From positions 62,702 through 126,701 of the forward strand of contig JAGQYY010000001.1 in the NCBI GenBank assembly GCA_020435825.1: a stretch of 64,000 nt of DNA, written 5' to 3'. The position numbers and the translations under genes are program-made. How positions within the stretch are numbered: position 1 is the stretch's first letter; every line of letters begins with the position of its first letter. This DNA comes from Aequorivita sp. GTDB lineage: Bacteria > Bacteroidota > Bacteroidia > Flavobacteriales > Flavobacteriaceae. Below, piece after piece: positions 44,259 to 53,308 of this stretch. A model generated the notes under the pieces. That model did no database searches, was not told where the DNA came from, and worked only from the letters and a program-made list of their open reading frames with translations.

Positions 44259-46028
44259 ATGTTTGAACCCGATGAGTTTATTTTCGCGAAAGTTGCAAAA
44301 TTCCTCAAACACCGAAAAAAAAGTGCGAGGGAAGCAATTGCGCACACAGTGAAACTTAGCGAAATAAAGCCCAGACTCACTTTGGTAGCCCGTGCTGTAA
44401 CCGGTCATCCCATCGAGATTTTTGAGGCAGAGCAGGAAGGGGGTTATAAAAACAACGCTTTCTTTTTTCCCGAGCGTTTTTCAGGCTTTGACACTTCGGA
44501 AAAAAACTTGGCTTTTTACATTTTCCGAGTGCTTTACCTTTCCATCCAAAAAAACTTTCATCTTAACTATGAATTGGGCGAGGAGCCCACTTTGGAAGAG
44601 GCGCGACTAGTTTCCGAACAACATTCAGAAAAAGTATTGAAAGAACTTTTCAGCCAATTCCCGGGAACGGAAGCTATTTATTTCGAGCTGAAACTTCTTT
44701 TTGAAAAAAATACTTCGGAAAAAAAACCGCCCGACTATTCATTTATTTATGGGAAGTGGATGGAAAATTCCCCAGAAGCCCCGAAGAAAAAGGTACTTGA
44801 GAATATTTCTGAAAAAGTAAAAACAGCCATTGAGGAAGAAATAAACACCATTTTGAAGGCCAATGCGGTGGAGGAAATCAAATCTATTGAGGTTGACAAA
44901 AAAGCACAGGAGGATTATGTACTTACCCACAATTTTGAAAAGGCCGAAACCGCCGAGGAGTGGGAGGGTGGCTGGCGTGATTTTGATGGCGAAGACGAAC
45001 TGGACGACCACGCCAATGCGCTGGAGGATTTAAATATGAAGCAAACCGTGAGGGTGGACGACCCCACACATTCCATTTATCAAGCTGAATTTATTGAGAA
45101 TACCACAATTTCAGAAAGTGCCGAATTGGTAGCCACGGCTCATCACATTTTGTATGACGAATGGGACTATTCCAAGCGCACTTACAAGCCGAATTTTTGC
45201 AAGGTTTATCCCCAAACCCAGATTGAAACAGATTTTGATTACTACAATGATACGCTTCGGGAACATGCCTCAACTTTGATGGGTTTGCGGAAAATGCTTG
45301 CTTCAGTAAACAATAAATTTCAACAACAGCGCAGGCAATTACAAGGCGAGGAGTTTGACTTGGACGCGCTCACCGATTTATATGTGGACGTCCACACTGG
45401 CCACACGCCTTCGGAAAATATCTATCTCTCAAAGCGCAAAAAGGAAAAAGACCTTTCCATTTTGATGCTTTTGGACAGCAGTCTTTCCAGCGATGGTTAT
45501 GCCGCCGACAATAGAGTTATTGATGTGGAAAAACAGGTATCCATCATTTTTGGTGAAATTTTGGAAGAATTCAATGTAGATTTTTCAATCGCCGGTTTCT
45601 ATTCCAAAACCCGAAACCACAGCACTTATTTAACCTTAAAGGATTTTGACGAACCATGGCAAAAGGCAAAAAACAAGGTTGGAGCACTGCAGCCCAGCGG
45701 TTATACACGAATTGGCACTGCGCTGCGGCATTCGGGAGCTTTGCTTGATAAACGCGATACAAAAAACAAATGGGTCATCTTAATTTCTGACGGAAAACCC
45801 AACGATTATGATAAGTACGAGGGAAAATACGGTATCAACGATGTAAAGCAGGCGCTTCGGGAATTGAACCAACGGAACATAAATTCGTATGCGTTGGCGA
45901 TTGAAGCGCAGGCAAAATACTATTTACCGCAGATGTTTGGGCAAAATCATTTCCAAATTTTGACCACACCTGTGGAATTGCTACAATCGCTTGTAAAACT
46001 GTATGACAAAATAAAGCATCAAAGCTGA
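44259..46028 (+). CDS. norD: NorD, VWA-domain NOR maturation protein
   Basis: 589 residues. A variable N-terminal helical region with an acidic stretch (about 215-260) is followed by a C-terminal von Willebrand A domain with MIDAS motif LLDSSLSSDG and a later Thr/Asp set (GYTRIGTALRH, LISDGKPNDYD). Partner of NorQ in activating NorB. Follows norQ by 9 bp and precedes norE by 1 bp. Confidence 0.93.
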   Translation: MFEPDEFIFAKVAKFLKHRKKSAREAIAHTVKLSEIKPRLTLVARAVTGHPIEIFEAEQEGGYKNNAFFFPERFSGFDTSEKNLAFYIFRVLYLSIQKNFHLNYELGEEPTLEEARLVSEQHSEKVLKELFSQFPGTEAIYFELKLLFEKNTSEKKPPDYSFIYGKWMENSPEAPKKKVLENISEKVKTAIEEEINTILKANAVEEIKSIEVDKKAQEDYVLTHNFEKAETAEEWEGGWRDFDGEDELDDHANALEDLNMKQTVRVDDPTHSIYQAEFIENTTISESAELVATAHHILYDEWDYSKRTYKPNFCKVYPQTQIETDFDYYNDTLREHASTLMGLRKMLASVNNKFQQQRRQLQGEEFDLDALTDLYVDVHTGHTPSENIYLSKRKKEKDLSILMLLDSSLSSDGYAADNRVIDVEKQVSIIFGEILEEFNVDFSIAGFYSKTRNHSTYLTLKDFDEPWQKAKNKVGALQPSGYTRIGTALRHSGALLDKRDTKNKWVILISDGKPNDYDKYEGKYGINDVKQALRELNQRNINSYALAIEAQAKYYLPQMFGQNHFQILTTPVELLQSLVKLYDKIKHQS

Positions 46029-46029
46029 T

Positions 46030-46614
46030 ATGGCCGATACTGCAAAAATTGATTACAAAAACATTTTTTACCCACCGGGCGGAATCCTGCTATGGATCAT
46101 CATTTACTTGGAACTGCTAACCTTTGGAATTGCCTTGGTTTTTATGGCATTAAACGCAAGAACGGAACCCGAGGTCTTCCACGAATCGCGTATGTTGCTC
46201 AATACGGCGTATGGCGCTATCAACACGGTTTTCTTGCTCAGTAGTGGTTGGTGCATGGCACAGTCGGTACATTTTTTGAAAACTGAAAATTTTGGCAAAA
46301 GCAAATTATTTTTAAAGCTAACCTTGCTGGGCGGTATCCTTTTTTTGGCGCTGAAAAGCGTAGAGTATTACGATAAAGTGGAAGCTGGGCTTACCGTGGG
46401 CTACAATGTTTTTTTCGGGTATTATTGGACGCTCACGCTTTTCCACGTAATCCACGTAATTGTTGGAATTGTAATTTTATTGGTTTTGGGAAGAACTCTC
46501 AGCAAAAAACCCGAAACCTTAAAAGTGGAAGATTACGAATCGGGCGCTGCGTTTTGGCATATGTGCGATTTGATCTGGCTGCTGCTTTTCCCGATAATCT
46601 ATTTACTTTTTTAA
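46030..46614 (+). CDS. norE: NorE-like cytochrome c oxidase subunit III family protein
   Basis: 194 residues with five predicted helices and the subunit III hallmarks (GYYWTLTLFHVIHVIVGI and the late ESGAAFWHMCDLIWLLLFPI). NorE helps NOR activity or stability but is not catalytic. Four bases separate it from norF. Confidence 0.88.
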   Translation: MADTAKIDYKNIFYPPGGILLWIIIYLELLTFGIALVFMALNARTEPEVFHESRMLLNTAYGAINTVFLLSSGWCMAQSVHFLKTENFGKSKLFLKLTLLGGILFLALKSVEYYDKVEAGLTVGYNVFFGYYWTLTLFHVIHVIVGIVILLVLGRTLSKKPETLKVEDYESGAAFWHMCDLIWLLLFPIIYLLF

Positions 46615-46617
46615 AAA

Positions 46618-46851
46618 ATGGAACGCACTTTCAATGCCACTTGGCTCGTTTTAATAGTACTCACAATCATTTCCGCAGTTTTTGCGAACTTGGATTTTGC
46701 CTACGCAGCACTAATTATTTTGGGATTGTCCTTTCTGAAATTTATAGGCGTAGCGTTTTTCTTTATGGAACTGAAAAGGGCGAATGTGTTTTGGAGGGTG
46801 CTATTGGTGGCTTTTGTGGTGCTGTTGCTTACTGTGGTTTGGGCGGTTTAA
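46618..46851 (+). CDS. norF: NorF-like small membrane protein (COX4-like)
   Basis: 77 residues with three hydrophobic stretches and the subunit-IV-like motif KFIGVAFFFMELKRANVFWR. Found after norE in many NOR clusters. Its last four bases overlap the convergent acyl-CoA synthetase gene. Confidence 0.8.
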   Translation: MERTFNATWLVLIVLTIISAVFANLDFAYAALIILGLSFLKFIGVAFFFMELKRANVFWRVLLVAFVVLLLTVVWAV

Positions 46852-48908
46852 AGTTTTTTCAATCGCACCCGTGCATCCACCGCAACAATATTTTTTTGCG
46901 TGCCAATCAACGGATTGATGTCCATCTCCGTGATTTCCGGGGCGGCCTCCACCAAAGCGGAAAGCCGTTGGATTATTTCAACAAACTGGTTTTCGTCAAC
47001 GCCCTTTTGGCCCCGCGCACCCTGAATGAGTTTATACCCGCGAAGCGATTGGACCATTTGCTGGGCTTCGTTTTTTGAGATAGGGCTTAAACCTGCCGAA
47101 ACATCGTTTAGCACTTCGATAAAAATCCCGCCCAAACCGCACAGAATGGTATGGTTGAAACCGGGCTCCTTCATTACGCCCACAAACAGTTCCAGTCCTG
47201 CCAGTTGGGGCTGCACCATCACCGCTGTTGCGGAATCTATTTGCATTAGCCTATCAAAGGTTTCCGAAACTTCTTCCTTTGAAGTGATATTTAGCACCAC
47301 GCCCTTTGCGTCGCTTTTGTGGAGTGGCCCCACGACCTTCATCACCACCGGAAATTTAAGAGAATCTATTGCTGTGAGCAGTTTTTCCTTTGAATTTTCC
47401 ACCAGTTCCGTAACTCGCGGAATTCTCGCCGCATCCAACAGCTTCTCCGTTTGTTCCGCATCCAAATAACCCTCGGTGACCATATCGATAACGCTTCGTA
47501 TTTTTTTTACGTCAATTTTAGGAAGTGAAATTTCTTCTGAAATAGGCTCTGGGGTTTTAAAAACCTGCGAAAGTGCTTTTCCCAAAACCACTTCATCCGG
47601 GAAGTTGATATGGCCTTTCTTCAAAAATGATTGAATCTCACGTTGTGCGTTTACCACGGAAGGCAGCACAGGAAAAATGGGCTTGTTGCAGATTTCGAGT
47701 TTCACGCTCAAAACATTGTAGACATTTTCTACATCAAAAAGTCCAGGACTGCCGAAAACAACGGCCATTGCATCTATGTTGTCAAATTTGTGTTCGCAGT
47801 AATCGATGATGATGCCCAATTGTTCAGCAGTGCCAGTAGCCAAAAAATCGATGGGGTTGGCTACGGACGACCCGGGGTACAGGAATGTTTTCAATTTTTC
47901 GGCATCGAGCCCGGATATTTCGGGAACTTTTAGGCCGCCTTTTGAAAGCTCATCGGCCAGCATCACTGCCGAACCTCCGGCGTGCGTAATAATGGCAATA
48001 TTCTTCCCTTCCAGTTTTCTGTAGTTAAAAATGGAGGCCACGCTCAGCAGTTCCTCGCGGCTGCTGCAATACACAATCCCCGCTTTGTTGAACAGTGCGC
48101 GCACCGTCATATCGCTACTAGCTATTGCACCCGTATGTGAAGTTGCGGCACGACTGCCTTCAGCGGTACTTCCAGCCTTGATGGCCGCTATTTTTGCGCC
48201 TTTTTTTATGAGTGAAGAAGCGTGCTTCAGCAATTTTTGCGGATTGGAAATGGTTTCGAGGTAAAGCAATTTTACCAACGGATCTTTTTCGGCGTTGAAG
48301 TTTTCGTCCATATATTCCAAAATATCCTCAACGCCTGTTTGGGCTGCGTTCCCCACGGAAAATACGTTTGCAAAGGAAACGCCCAAAGCCATACCAGCTT
48401 CCATAATAAAGACTGCCGTGGCACCCGAGCCCGAGATGAGGTCGCATCCCTTTGGGTTGAACTGCGGCACGGGCGCGGTAAAAACGCCTTTGTAACTCTC
48501 CGTAATTGCGCCAATACAGTTTGGACCAATCAAGCAACCGTTCACTGAATTTATGCTGGTGATTATTTCCTGTTCCCATTGTTTTCCCTGTTCGCCAGCT
48601 TCGCCAAAACCTGCGGAAATTATTATAAAGGCTTTGGTGTTTTTTTCTTCGGCTAAATTTTTTATGGTTTCGGGACAATATTTTGCGGGAATGGCAATAA
48701 TGGCAAGATCAGTTTGAGGTATATCCTTTACTTCAGCAAAGCTAGTTATGCCCTGCACTTTTTTTTCTTTCGGATTCACCGCGTAAATGATTCCTGAAAA
48801 TCCTCCGGCAAGAATATTTTTCAGCATATTGCCACCGGGTTTCCCAGTGTCGTTGGAAGCCCCGATGATCGTAATAGTTTTGGGGTTGAGAAGTTCTTGG
48901 TTCACCAT
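46848..48908 (-). CDS. ADP-forming acyl-CoA synthetase (acetate-CoA ligase type), fused alpha-beta
   Basis: 686 residues from the ATG at 48908; a TTG four codons upstream is less likely. N-terminal CoA-binding Rossmann domain (TIIGASNDTGKPGGNM), ligase domain with phosphohistidine loop ATSHTGAIASSD, and C-terminal ATP-grasp domain (FPVVMKVVGPLHKSDAKGV). It converts acyl-CoA, ADP and phosphate to acid, CoA and ATP. The protein-acetyltransferase (Pat) GNAT domain is absent. It shares a divergent operator with the NorB-like operon, which suggests ATP generation at low oxygen. Confidence 0.88.
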   Translation of the reverse strand: MVNQELLNPKTITIIGASNDTGKPGGNMLKNILAGGFSGIIYAVNPKEKKVQGITSFAEVKDIPQTDLAIIAIPAKYCPETIKNLAEEKNTKAFIIISAGFGEAGEQGKQWEQEIITSINSVNGCLIGPNCIGAITESYKGVFTAPVPQFNPKGCDLISGSGATAVFIMEAGMALGVSFANVFSVGNAAQTGVEDILEYMDENFNAEKDPLVKLLYLETISNPQKLLKHASSLIKKGAKIAAIKAGSTAEGSRAATSHTGAIASSDMTVRALFNKAGIVYCSSREELLSVASIFNYRKLEGKNIAIITHAGGSAVMLADELSKGGLKVPEISGLDAEKLKTFLYPGSSVANPIDFLATGTAEQLGIIIDYCEHKFDNIDAMAVVFGSPGLFDVENVYNVLSVKLEICNKPIFPVLPSVVNAQREIQSFLKKGHINFPDEVVLGKALSQVFKTPEPISEEISLPKIDVKKIRSVIDMVTEGYLDAEQTEKLLDAARIPRVTELVENSKEKLLTAIDSLKFPVVMKVVGPLHKSDAKGVVLNITSKEEVSETFDRLMQIDSATAVMVQPQLAGLELFVGVMKEPGFNHTILCGLGGIFIEVLNDVSAGLSPISKNEAQQMVQSLRGYKLIQGARGQKGVDENQFVEIIQRLSALVEAAPEITEMDINPLIGTQKNIVAVDARVRLKKL

Positions 48909-48966
48909 GGTTTGTTGCAATCGTATCCTATTGAAAGGAATAAAAATTTTATAAAAAATGCCTTGG

Positions 48967-49040
48967 CGAAATTAAAAGATGTTCATATCCTAAAAACTGA
49001 CAATTGTCATATTTCGCACTGAAGTGAAAAGGTATTTTTA
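48967..49040. promoter_or_regulatory. Bidirectional Fnr-like operator: NorB-like operon (+) and acyl-CoA synthetase (-)
   Basis: The dyad CTGACAATTGTCAT (48997-49010) contains the 12-bp perfect palindrome TGACAATTGTCA. Forward, 22 bp later, lies TATTTTTA (49033-49040). Reverse, at the same 22 bp, lies TAATTTCG (48974-48967). Both boxes differ from TAnnTTTG by one base. One site can therefore serve two promoters. Confidence 0.7.
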
Positions 49041-49062
49041 TGGCCAATTAATTCAAACGGAA

Positions 49063-49494
49063 ATGGTCGCCAATCCAAGGCCTTATATTTTTATTATGGT
49101 GATTTTGCTCGCCCTTTTCGGCTTTTACAATTATGTGATCTATAATACCGATGGCTATGTGGCCGTGGAAAAGTTATCCCCGGTGGCGGTAAATGGCCAG
49201 CAATTGTTTCAAAAGAACCGTTGCTGGTCCTGTCATCAATTATATGGTTTGGGCGGATATTTGGGACCGGATTTGACCAACGTATATTCTACCGAGGGCA
49301 AGGGCCCGAACTATATAAAAGCATTTTTGAACAGCGGGGTTAAGAGTATGCCGCAATTCCACTTTACAGAGGAAGAAAAGGATGCGCTCGTGGAATATTT
49401 GAAACAGGTGGATGAAACGGGCATTTACCCAAATTATGACGCTGAGATCGAGGCCACGGGCTGGGTAAAAATAAAGTATCGAAATGAAGAATAA
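49063..49494 (+). CDS. NorC-like membrane-anchored cytochrome c (second NOR-type operon)
   Basis: 143 residues from ATG 49063: one membrane helix (about 7-25), then a cytochrome c domain with CWSCH, QLYGLGGYLGPDLTN and a Met in KSMPQFHF. An upstream in-frame GTG at 49024 would add 13 residues, but it lies within the -7 region of the operator-promoter, so 49063 is the start compatible with that promoter. It overlaps the NorB-like gene by 11 bp. Confidence 0.85.
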   Translation: MVANPRPYIFIMVILLALFGFYNYVIYNTDGYVAVEKLSPVAVNGQQLFQKNRCWSCHQLYGLGGYLGPDLTNVYSTEGKGPNYIKAFLNSGVKSMPQFHFTEEEKDALVEYLKQVDETGIYPNYDAEIEATGWVKIKYRNEE

Positions 49495-50809
49495 AGTGCC
49501 GCTCTATTTCTTGTTGTTTGCGCTCATCGCCCTTTTTATGGGGATGTTTTTTGGGCTTGCCGCATCGTTTCAATACCTCTTGCCCGATTTTTTAAAGGAA
49601 GCGTTTCCCTTCTCCAAGCTGAGGCCCTTTCACGTTACCTCGGAAACCTCGTGGATCGTACTTGCAGCCACGGGGAGTATCTACTTTTTTGTAGCTTCGG
49701 TTGAGAAATTCGAGCTTTTTTCATCCAAAATGCAGTGGCTTCATTTCCTGCTTTTCCTGTTTACGGGCGTCGCTATTTATTTCTCTTTTGCTTTCGATTA
49801 TACCGAAGGGCGGGAATATTTCGCCTTCAAACCCATTTTGATGATCCCGATTTTACTTGGCTGGGTACTTTTCGGCATTAATTATTTCAAGACGCTTTAC
49901 ACCAATATGAAGGGGTGGCCCGTCTATTTTTGGATGTGGGGCACCGGCATCGCCTTTATGTGCTACCATTTGATGGAGGCGCATTTTTGGCTGTTCGATT
50001 TTTTTCGATTGCATTTTATAAAGGATTTTGCCGTGCAATGGAAATCCACCGGCTCGTTCACGGGCTCGTGGAATATGCTGGTTTATGGAATTTCTATTTA
50101 TCTGATGTCCAAAATTAAGAAGGATAGTAATGTGGCTACCAATAAAATGGCGTTTTTCTTCTATTTTTTGGGGCTTATAAATTTGATGTTTGGCTGGGCG
50201 CACCACACCTATTTACTGCCCACACAGCCGTGGATCCGGTATGTAGCCTATGGAATCAGTATGACCGAGTGGATTGTTTTGGCTTCCATTATTTACAACT
50301 GGAAACGCTCGGTTTTAAAAGTTGAAAAGGAAAACCACCCCATGGCCTATCGGTTTTTATTGGCAACTGATTTGTGGATTTTTCTGAATATAATTCTCGC
50401 GCTCCTTTTTTCAATTCCGGCCATCAATTTCTTTACGCATGGTACACATATTACTGTGGCGCATTCTATGGGAACCACTATTGGAATTAACACAACAATA
50501 CTTTTTTCGGCTCTGTTTTTTATTGCCCACCGGCTGCAGCCCAGACGCCAGATGGATACTCCTTGGGTGATGCGCGGCTTTATGGTATTCAATATTTCGT
50601 TGTTTATCTTTTTCGTTTCGTTGATAATTGCAGGAGCTAAGCGCAGCTACTGGATGTACGTTTCAAAAGAAGGATCGTTTGCTGAAATGCAGGATTCGAT
50701 CGTGCCGTATTACATTTCGTTCTTCATCTTTGGAATAGGGATTTTTGTTTCGCTGTTGATTGTTGCAAATCCTATTTTCAAAGTATTTCTTCAAAAAATT
50801 AAAACTTGA
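49484..50809 (+). CDS. Divergent NorB-like heme-copper protein with altered active site
   Basis: 441 residues, about 12 helices. It aligns with the NorB at 41922 without gaps from helix VI to the HH pair and again through helix X. Kept: His50 (helix II), His240-His241 (helix VII) and His327 (high-spin heme). Changed: the FeB His187 of NorB is Thr189, Glu191 is Thr193, and the helix X low-spin heme ligand His329 is Met329 (VAHSMG). Extra histidines (162, 167, 177) lie before helix VI. It is expressed with a cytochrome c. It may be an NO-converting enzyme of another type, an NO-dismutase-like protein or a sensor; the reaction is unknown. Confidence 0.8.
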   Translation: MKNKVPLYFLLFALIALFMGMFFGLAASFQYLLPDFLKEAFPFSKLRPFHVTSETSWIVLAATGSIYFFVASVEKFELFSSKMQWLHFLLFLFTGVAIYFSFAFDYTEGREYFAFKPILMIPILLGWVLFGINYFKTLYTNMKGWPVYFWMWGTGIAFMCYHLMEAHFWLFDFFRLHFIKDFAVQWKSTGSFTGSWNMLVYGISIYLMSKIKKDSNVATNKMAFFFYFLGLINLMFGWAHHTYLLPTQPWIRYVAYGISMTEWIVLASIIYNWKRSVLKVEKENHPMAYRFLLATDLWIFLNIILALLFSIPAINFFTHGTHITVAHSMGTTIGINTTILFSALFFIAHRLQPRRQMDTPWVMRGFMVFNISLFIFFVSLIIAGAKRSYWMYVSKEGSFAEMQDSIVPYYISFFIFGIGIFVSLLIVANPIFKVFLQKIKT

Positions 50810-50815
50810 TTCCCG

Positions 50816-51742
50816 ATGGGTTTACATCAAAAAATAACCGAGCTAAAAAAGCAAAAAAATGCCGTAATCCTTGCGCACTACTACCAAGTGCCCGAAATTC
50901 AGGAAGTGGCCGATTATGTGGGCGATAGTTTGGGCCTTTCGCAAAAAGCTGCGGAAACAGATGCCGAAATGATCGTTTTTGCGGGCGTGCATTTTATGGC
51001 CGAGACCGCAAAAATATTGAACCCCGATAAAAAAGTTTTGTTGCCCGATTTGATGGCGGGCTGTTCACTGGCAGATTCGTGTCCGCCGGATGCTTTCAGG
51101 AAATTGGTTGAAGCCCATCCGAAGCACGTTGTGATAACGTATGTGAATTGTTCTGCGGAAGTGAAAGCCTTGAGCGATATTATTTGTACTTCTTCCAATG
51201 CCGAAAAAATAGTGAATTCCGTGCCGAAGGATGTTCCCATTATTTTTGCACCCGATAAAAATCTGGGGAAATATATTCTGAAAAAGACCGGAAGGGAAAT
51301 GCTACTTTGGGATGGTTCCTGCATCGTGCACGAGGCTTTTTCAATGGATAAATTGTTAAAACTCTACAAGGAACATCCCGGTTCAAAAATAATTGCACAT
51401 CCTGAAAGTGAAGGCCATATTTTGGAAACCGCAAACTATATCGGTTCTACGGCGGGAATGATTGATTATGTGAAAAAACATCCTTCTGAAAAATTTATTG
51501 TTGCAACGGAAGCTGGAATTCTCCATAAAATGCAGCAGGAAGTGCCGCAAGCTGTATTGATTCCAGCGCCAGCGGAAGAGGACAATACCTGTGCCTGCAG
51601 TGAATGTGCGTTTATGAAAATGAACACTTTGCAAAAGCTGTACGACTGTCTGCTGAACGAAACACCGCAAATAGAGGTTTCCGAAGAAATACGGAAAAAA
51701 GCCATTCTGCCCATTGAGCGAATGCTGGAATTATCAAAGTAA
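50816..51742 (+). CDS. nadA: Quinolinate synthase
   Basis: 308 residues. Condenses iminoaspartate with dihydroxyacetone phosphate in NAD synthesis using an oxygen-sensitive 4Fe-4S cluster. Cluster cysteines are visible in [21 protein letters not shown] and [10 protein letters not shown]. It lies 6 bases after the NorB-like gene and overlaps nadB by 1 bp, so it is probably transcribed from the Fnr-like promoter at 49033. Confidence 0.96.
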   Translation: MGLHQKITELKKQKNAVILAHYYQVPEIQEVADYVGDSLGLSQKAAETDAEMIVFAGVHFMAETAKILNPDKKVLLPDLMAGCSLADSCPPDAFRKLVEAHPKHVVITYVNCSAEVKALSDIICTSSNAEKIVNSVPKDVPIIFAPDKNLGKYILKKTGREMLLWDGSCIVHEAFSMDKLLKLYKEHPGSKIIAHPESEGHILETANYIGSTAGMIDYVKKHPSEKFIVATEAGILHKMQQEVPQAVLIPAPAEEDNTCACSECAFMKMNTLQKLYDCLLNETPQIEVSEEIRKKAILPIERMLELSK

Positions 51743-53298
51743 TGATAGAAACCAATTATTTGATTATCGGTTCGGGCGCTGCGGGCTTGACACTTGCGGT
51801 GAAACTTGCTGCGGAATTTCCGAAGAGAAAAATAACGGTTGTAACCAAAGCCAACGAATCTGAATCGAACACAAAATATGCGCAGGGAGGAGTGGCGGCG
51901 GTTTTTGATCTAAAAGAAGATTCCTTCCAAAAACACATTGAGGATACTTTGATTGCTGGGGACGGACTTTGTAACAGAGCCGTGGTGGAAATGGTCATAA
52001 AAGAAGGTCCCAAAAGATTACGCGAATTAATGACGTGGGGCGCCAATTTTGATACTGATTCCGATGGCGAACTTACTTTGGGCAGGGAAGGAGGCCACTC
52101 CCAGTTTAGGGTAATCCACCATAAGGACACCACAGGCAACGAAATAGAACGCGCACTTTTAGCGCGCACCAATCAACTTGCAAATATTACATTGCTTCCG
52201 CATCATTTTGCGATAGATTTGATAACGGAACATCATTTTTCAGAAGACAAAACTGAAAACCTTTCGTGTTATGGTGCCTATGTTTTGGATCAGATTTCGG
52301 GGAATATTTTTACCATAAAAGCAGACTGCACTACGTTGGCTTCGGGAGGAATGGGGCAAGTTTACGGGCACACCACCAATCCCGTCGTTGCAACAGGCGA
52401 TGGTATTGCGATGGCATATCGTGCAAAGGTGCAAATCCAAAATATGGAGTTCATCCAGTTTCATCCCACTGCACTTTACGATGGAAACAACGGCGCTTCC
52501 TTTTTGATTTCGGAGGCGGTGCGTGGTTTTGGAGCATTTCTTCGGAACAAAAATGGTGAGCGGTTTATGTTGAAATATGACGAACGTGGCGAATTGGCTT
52601 CCCGCGATATTGTTTCGCGCGCCATTGATTCCGAGATTAAAATGTCTGGCGCAGATTGTGTTTATTTGGATTGTACACATTTGGATATCGAAGATTTTAA
52701 ACAGGACTTCCCGAATATTTATGAAACCTGTTTGCAGCAAAGCATCAACGTTGCGAAGGATTGGATTCCAGTGGTTCCCGCAGCGCATTATCTCTGCGGT
52801 GGCGTTGTTGTGGATTTGGACGGAAAAACTTCACTGAAAAATCTTTTTGCCTGTGGTGAATGTTCTTGTACTGGCTTGCACGGCGCCAACCGGTTGGCAT
52901 CCAATTCGTTGCTGGAAGCGTTGGTATATGCGGACCGTATTTTTCAGTATCTCCGTAAACATAAGCCTTCCCGCACGACCAAAGCCATTCCTGAATGGAA
53001 TGACGAAGGCACGGTTTTATTGATAGGTTCTGAAATTCTTCCGCAAAAAACGGGGCAACTTCAGTGGTTGATGCGAAGATATGCTGGCGTGGTTCGAAAC
53101 AACAGCGATTTAAAAGAAGCATCCCTTCAACTTGAAAAATTGTATTTTCAAATGGAGGCGCTGTATCAAAAACACAAGCTCAATACAGCACTCTCAGAAC
53201 TTCGGAATATGGTAAATGTAGCGCATTTGATTATTCAGCAATCCTTAAACCGAACAGAAAATCGCGGTGGATTTTTTAATGAAGATTATAAAAAATAA
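51742..53298 (+). CDS. nadB: L-aspartate oxidase
   Basis: 518 residues; FAD-dependent oxidation of aspartate to iminoaspartate with O2 or fumarate as acceptor. FAD-binding GSGAAGLTLAVKLA at the start, flavin loop YAQGGVAAV, substrate loops HTTNPVVATGDG and EFIQFHPTALY, and the late HGANRLASNSLLEAL. Makes the substrate of NadA. Operon with nadA. Confidence 0.96.
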   Translation: MIETNYLIIGSGAAGLTLAVKLAAEFPKRKITVVTKANESESNTKYAQGGVAAVFDLKEDSFQKHIEDTLIAGDGLCNRAVVEMVIKEGPKRLRELMTWGANFDTDSDGELTLGREGGHSQFRVIHHKDTTGNEIERALLARTNQLANITLLPHHFAIDLITEHHFSEDKTENLSCYGAYVLDQISGNIFTIKADCTTLASGGMGQVYGHTTNPVVATGDGIAMAYRAKVQIQNMEFIQFHPTALYDGNNGASFLISEAVRGFGAFLRNKNGERFMLKYDERGELASRDIVSRAIDSEIKMSGADCVYLDCTHLDIEDFKQDFPNIYETCLQQSINVAKDWIPVVPAAHYLCGGVVVDLDGKTSLKNLFACGECSCTGLHGANRLASNSLLEALVYADRIFQYLRKHKPSRTTKAIPEWNDEGTVLLIGSEILPQKTGQLQWLMRRYAGVVRNNSDLKEASLQLEKLYFQMEALYQKHKLNTALSELRNMVNVAHLIIQQSLNRTENRGGFFNEDYKK

Positions 53299-53308
53299 AA
53301 GAAACAAT

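Noticed and set aside
46425..47078. 217-codon forward open frame spanning norE, norF and the end of the acyl-CoA synthetase gene
   Set aside because: Out of frame with three well-supported genes, low-complexity Phe/Cys/His-rich translation.
49024..49062. GTG 49024 as start of the NorC-like cytochrome gene
   Set aside because: It overlaps the inferred -7 region of the promoter; ATG 49063 gives a leader and dyad-to-start distance like the other genes of the set.
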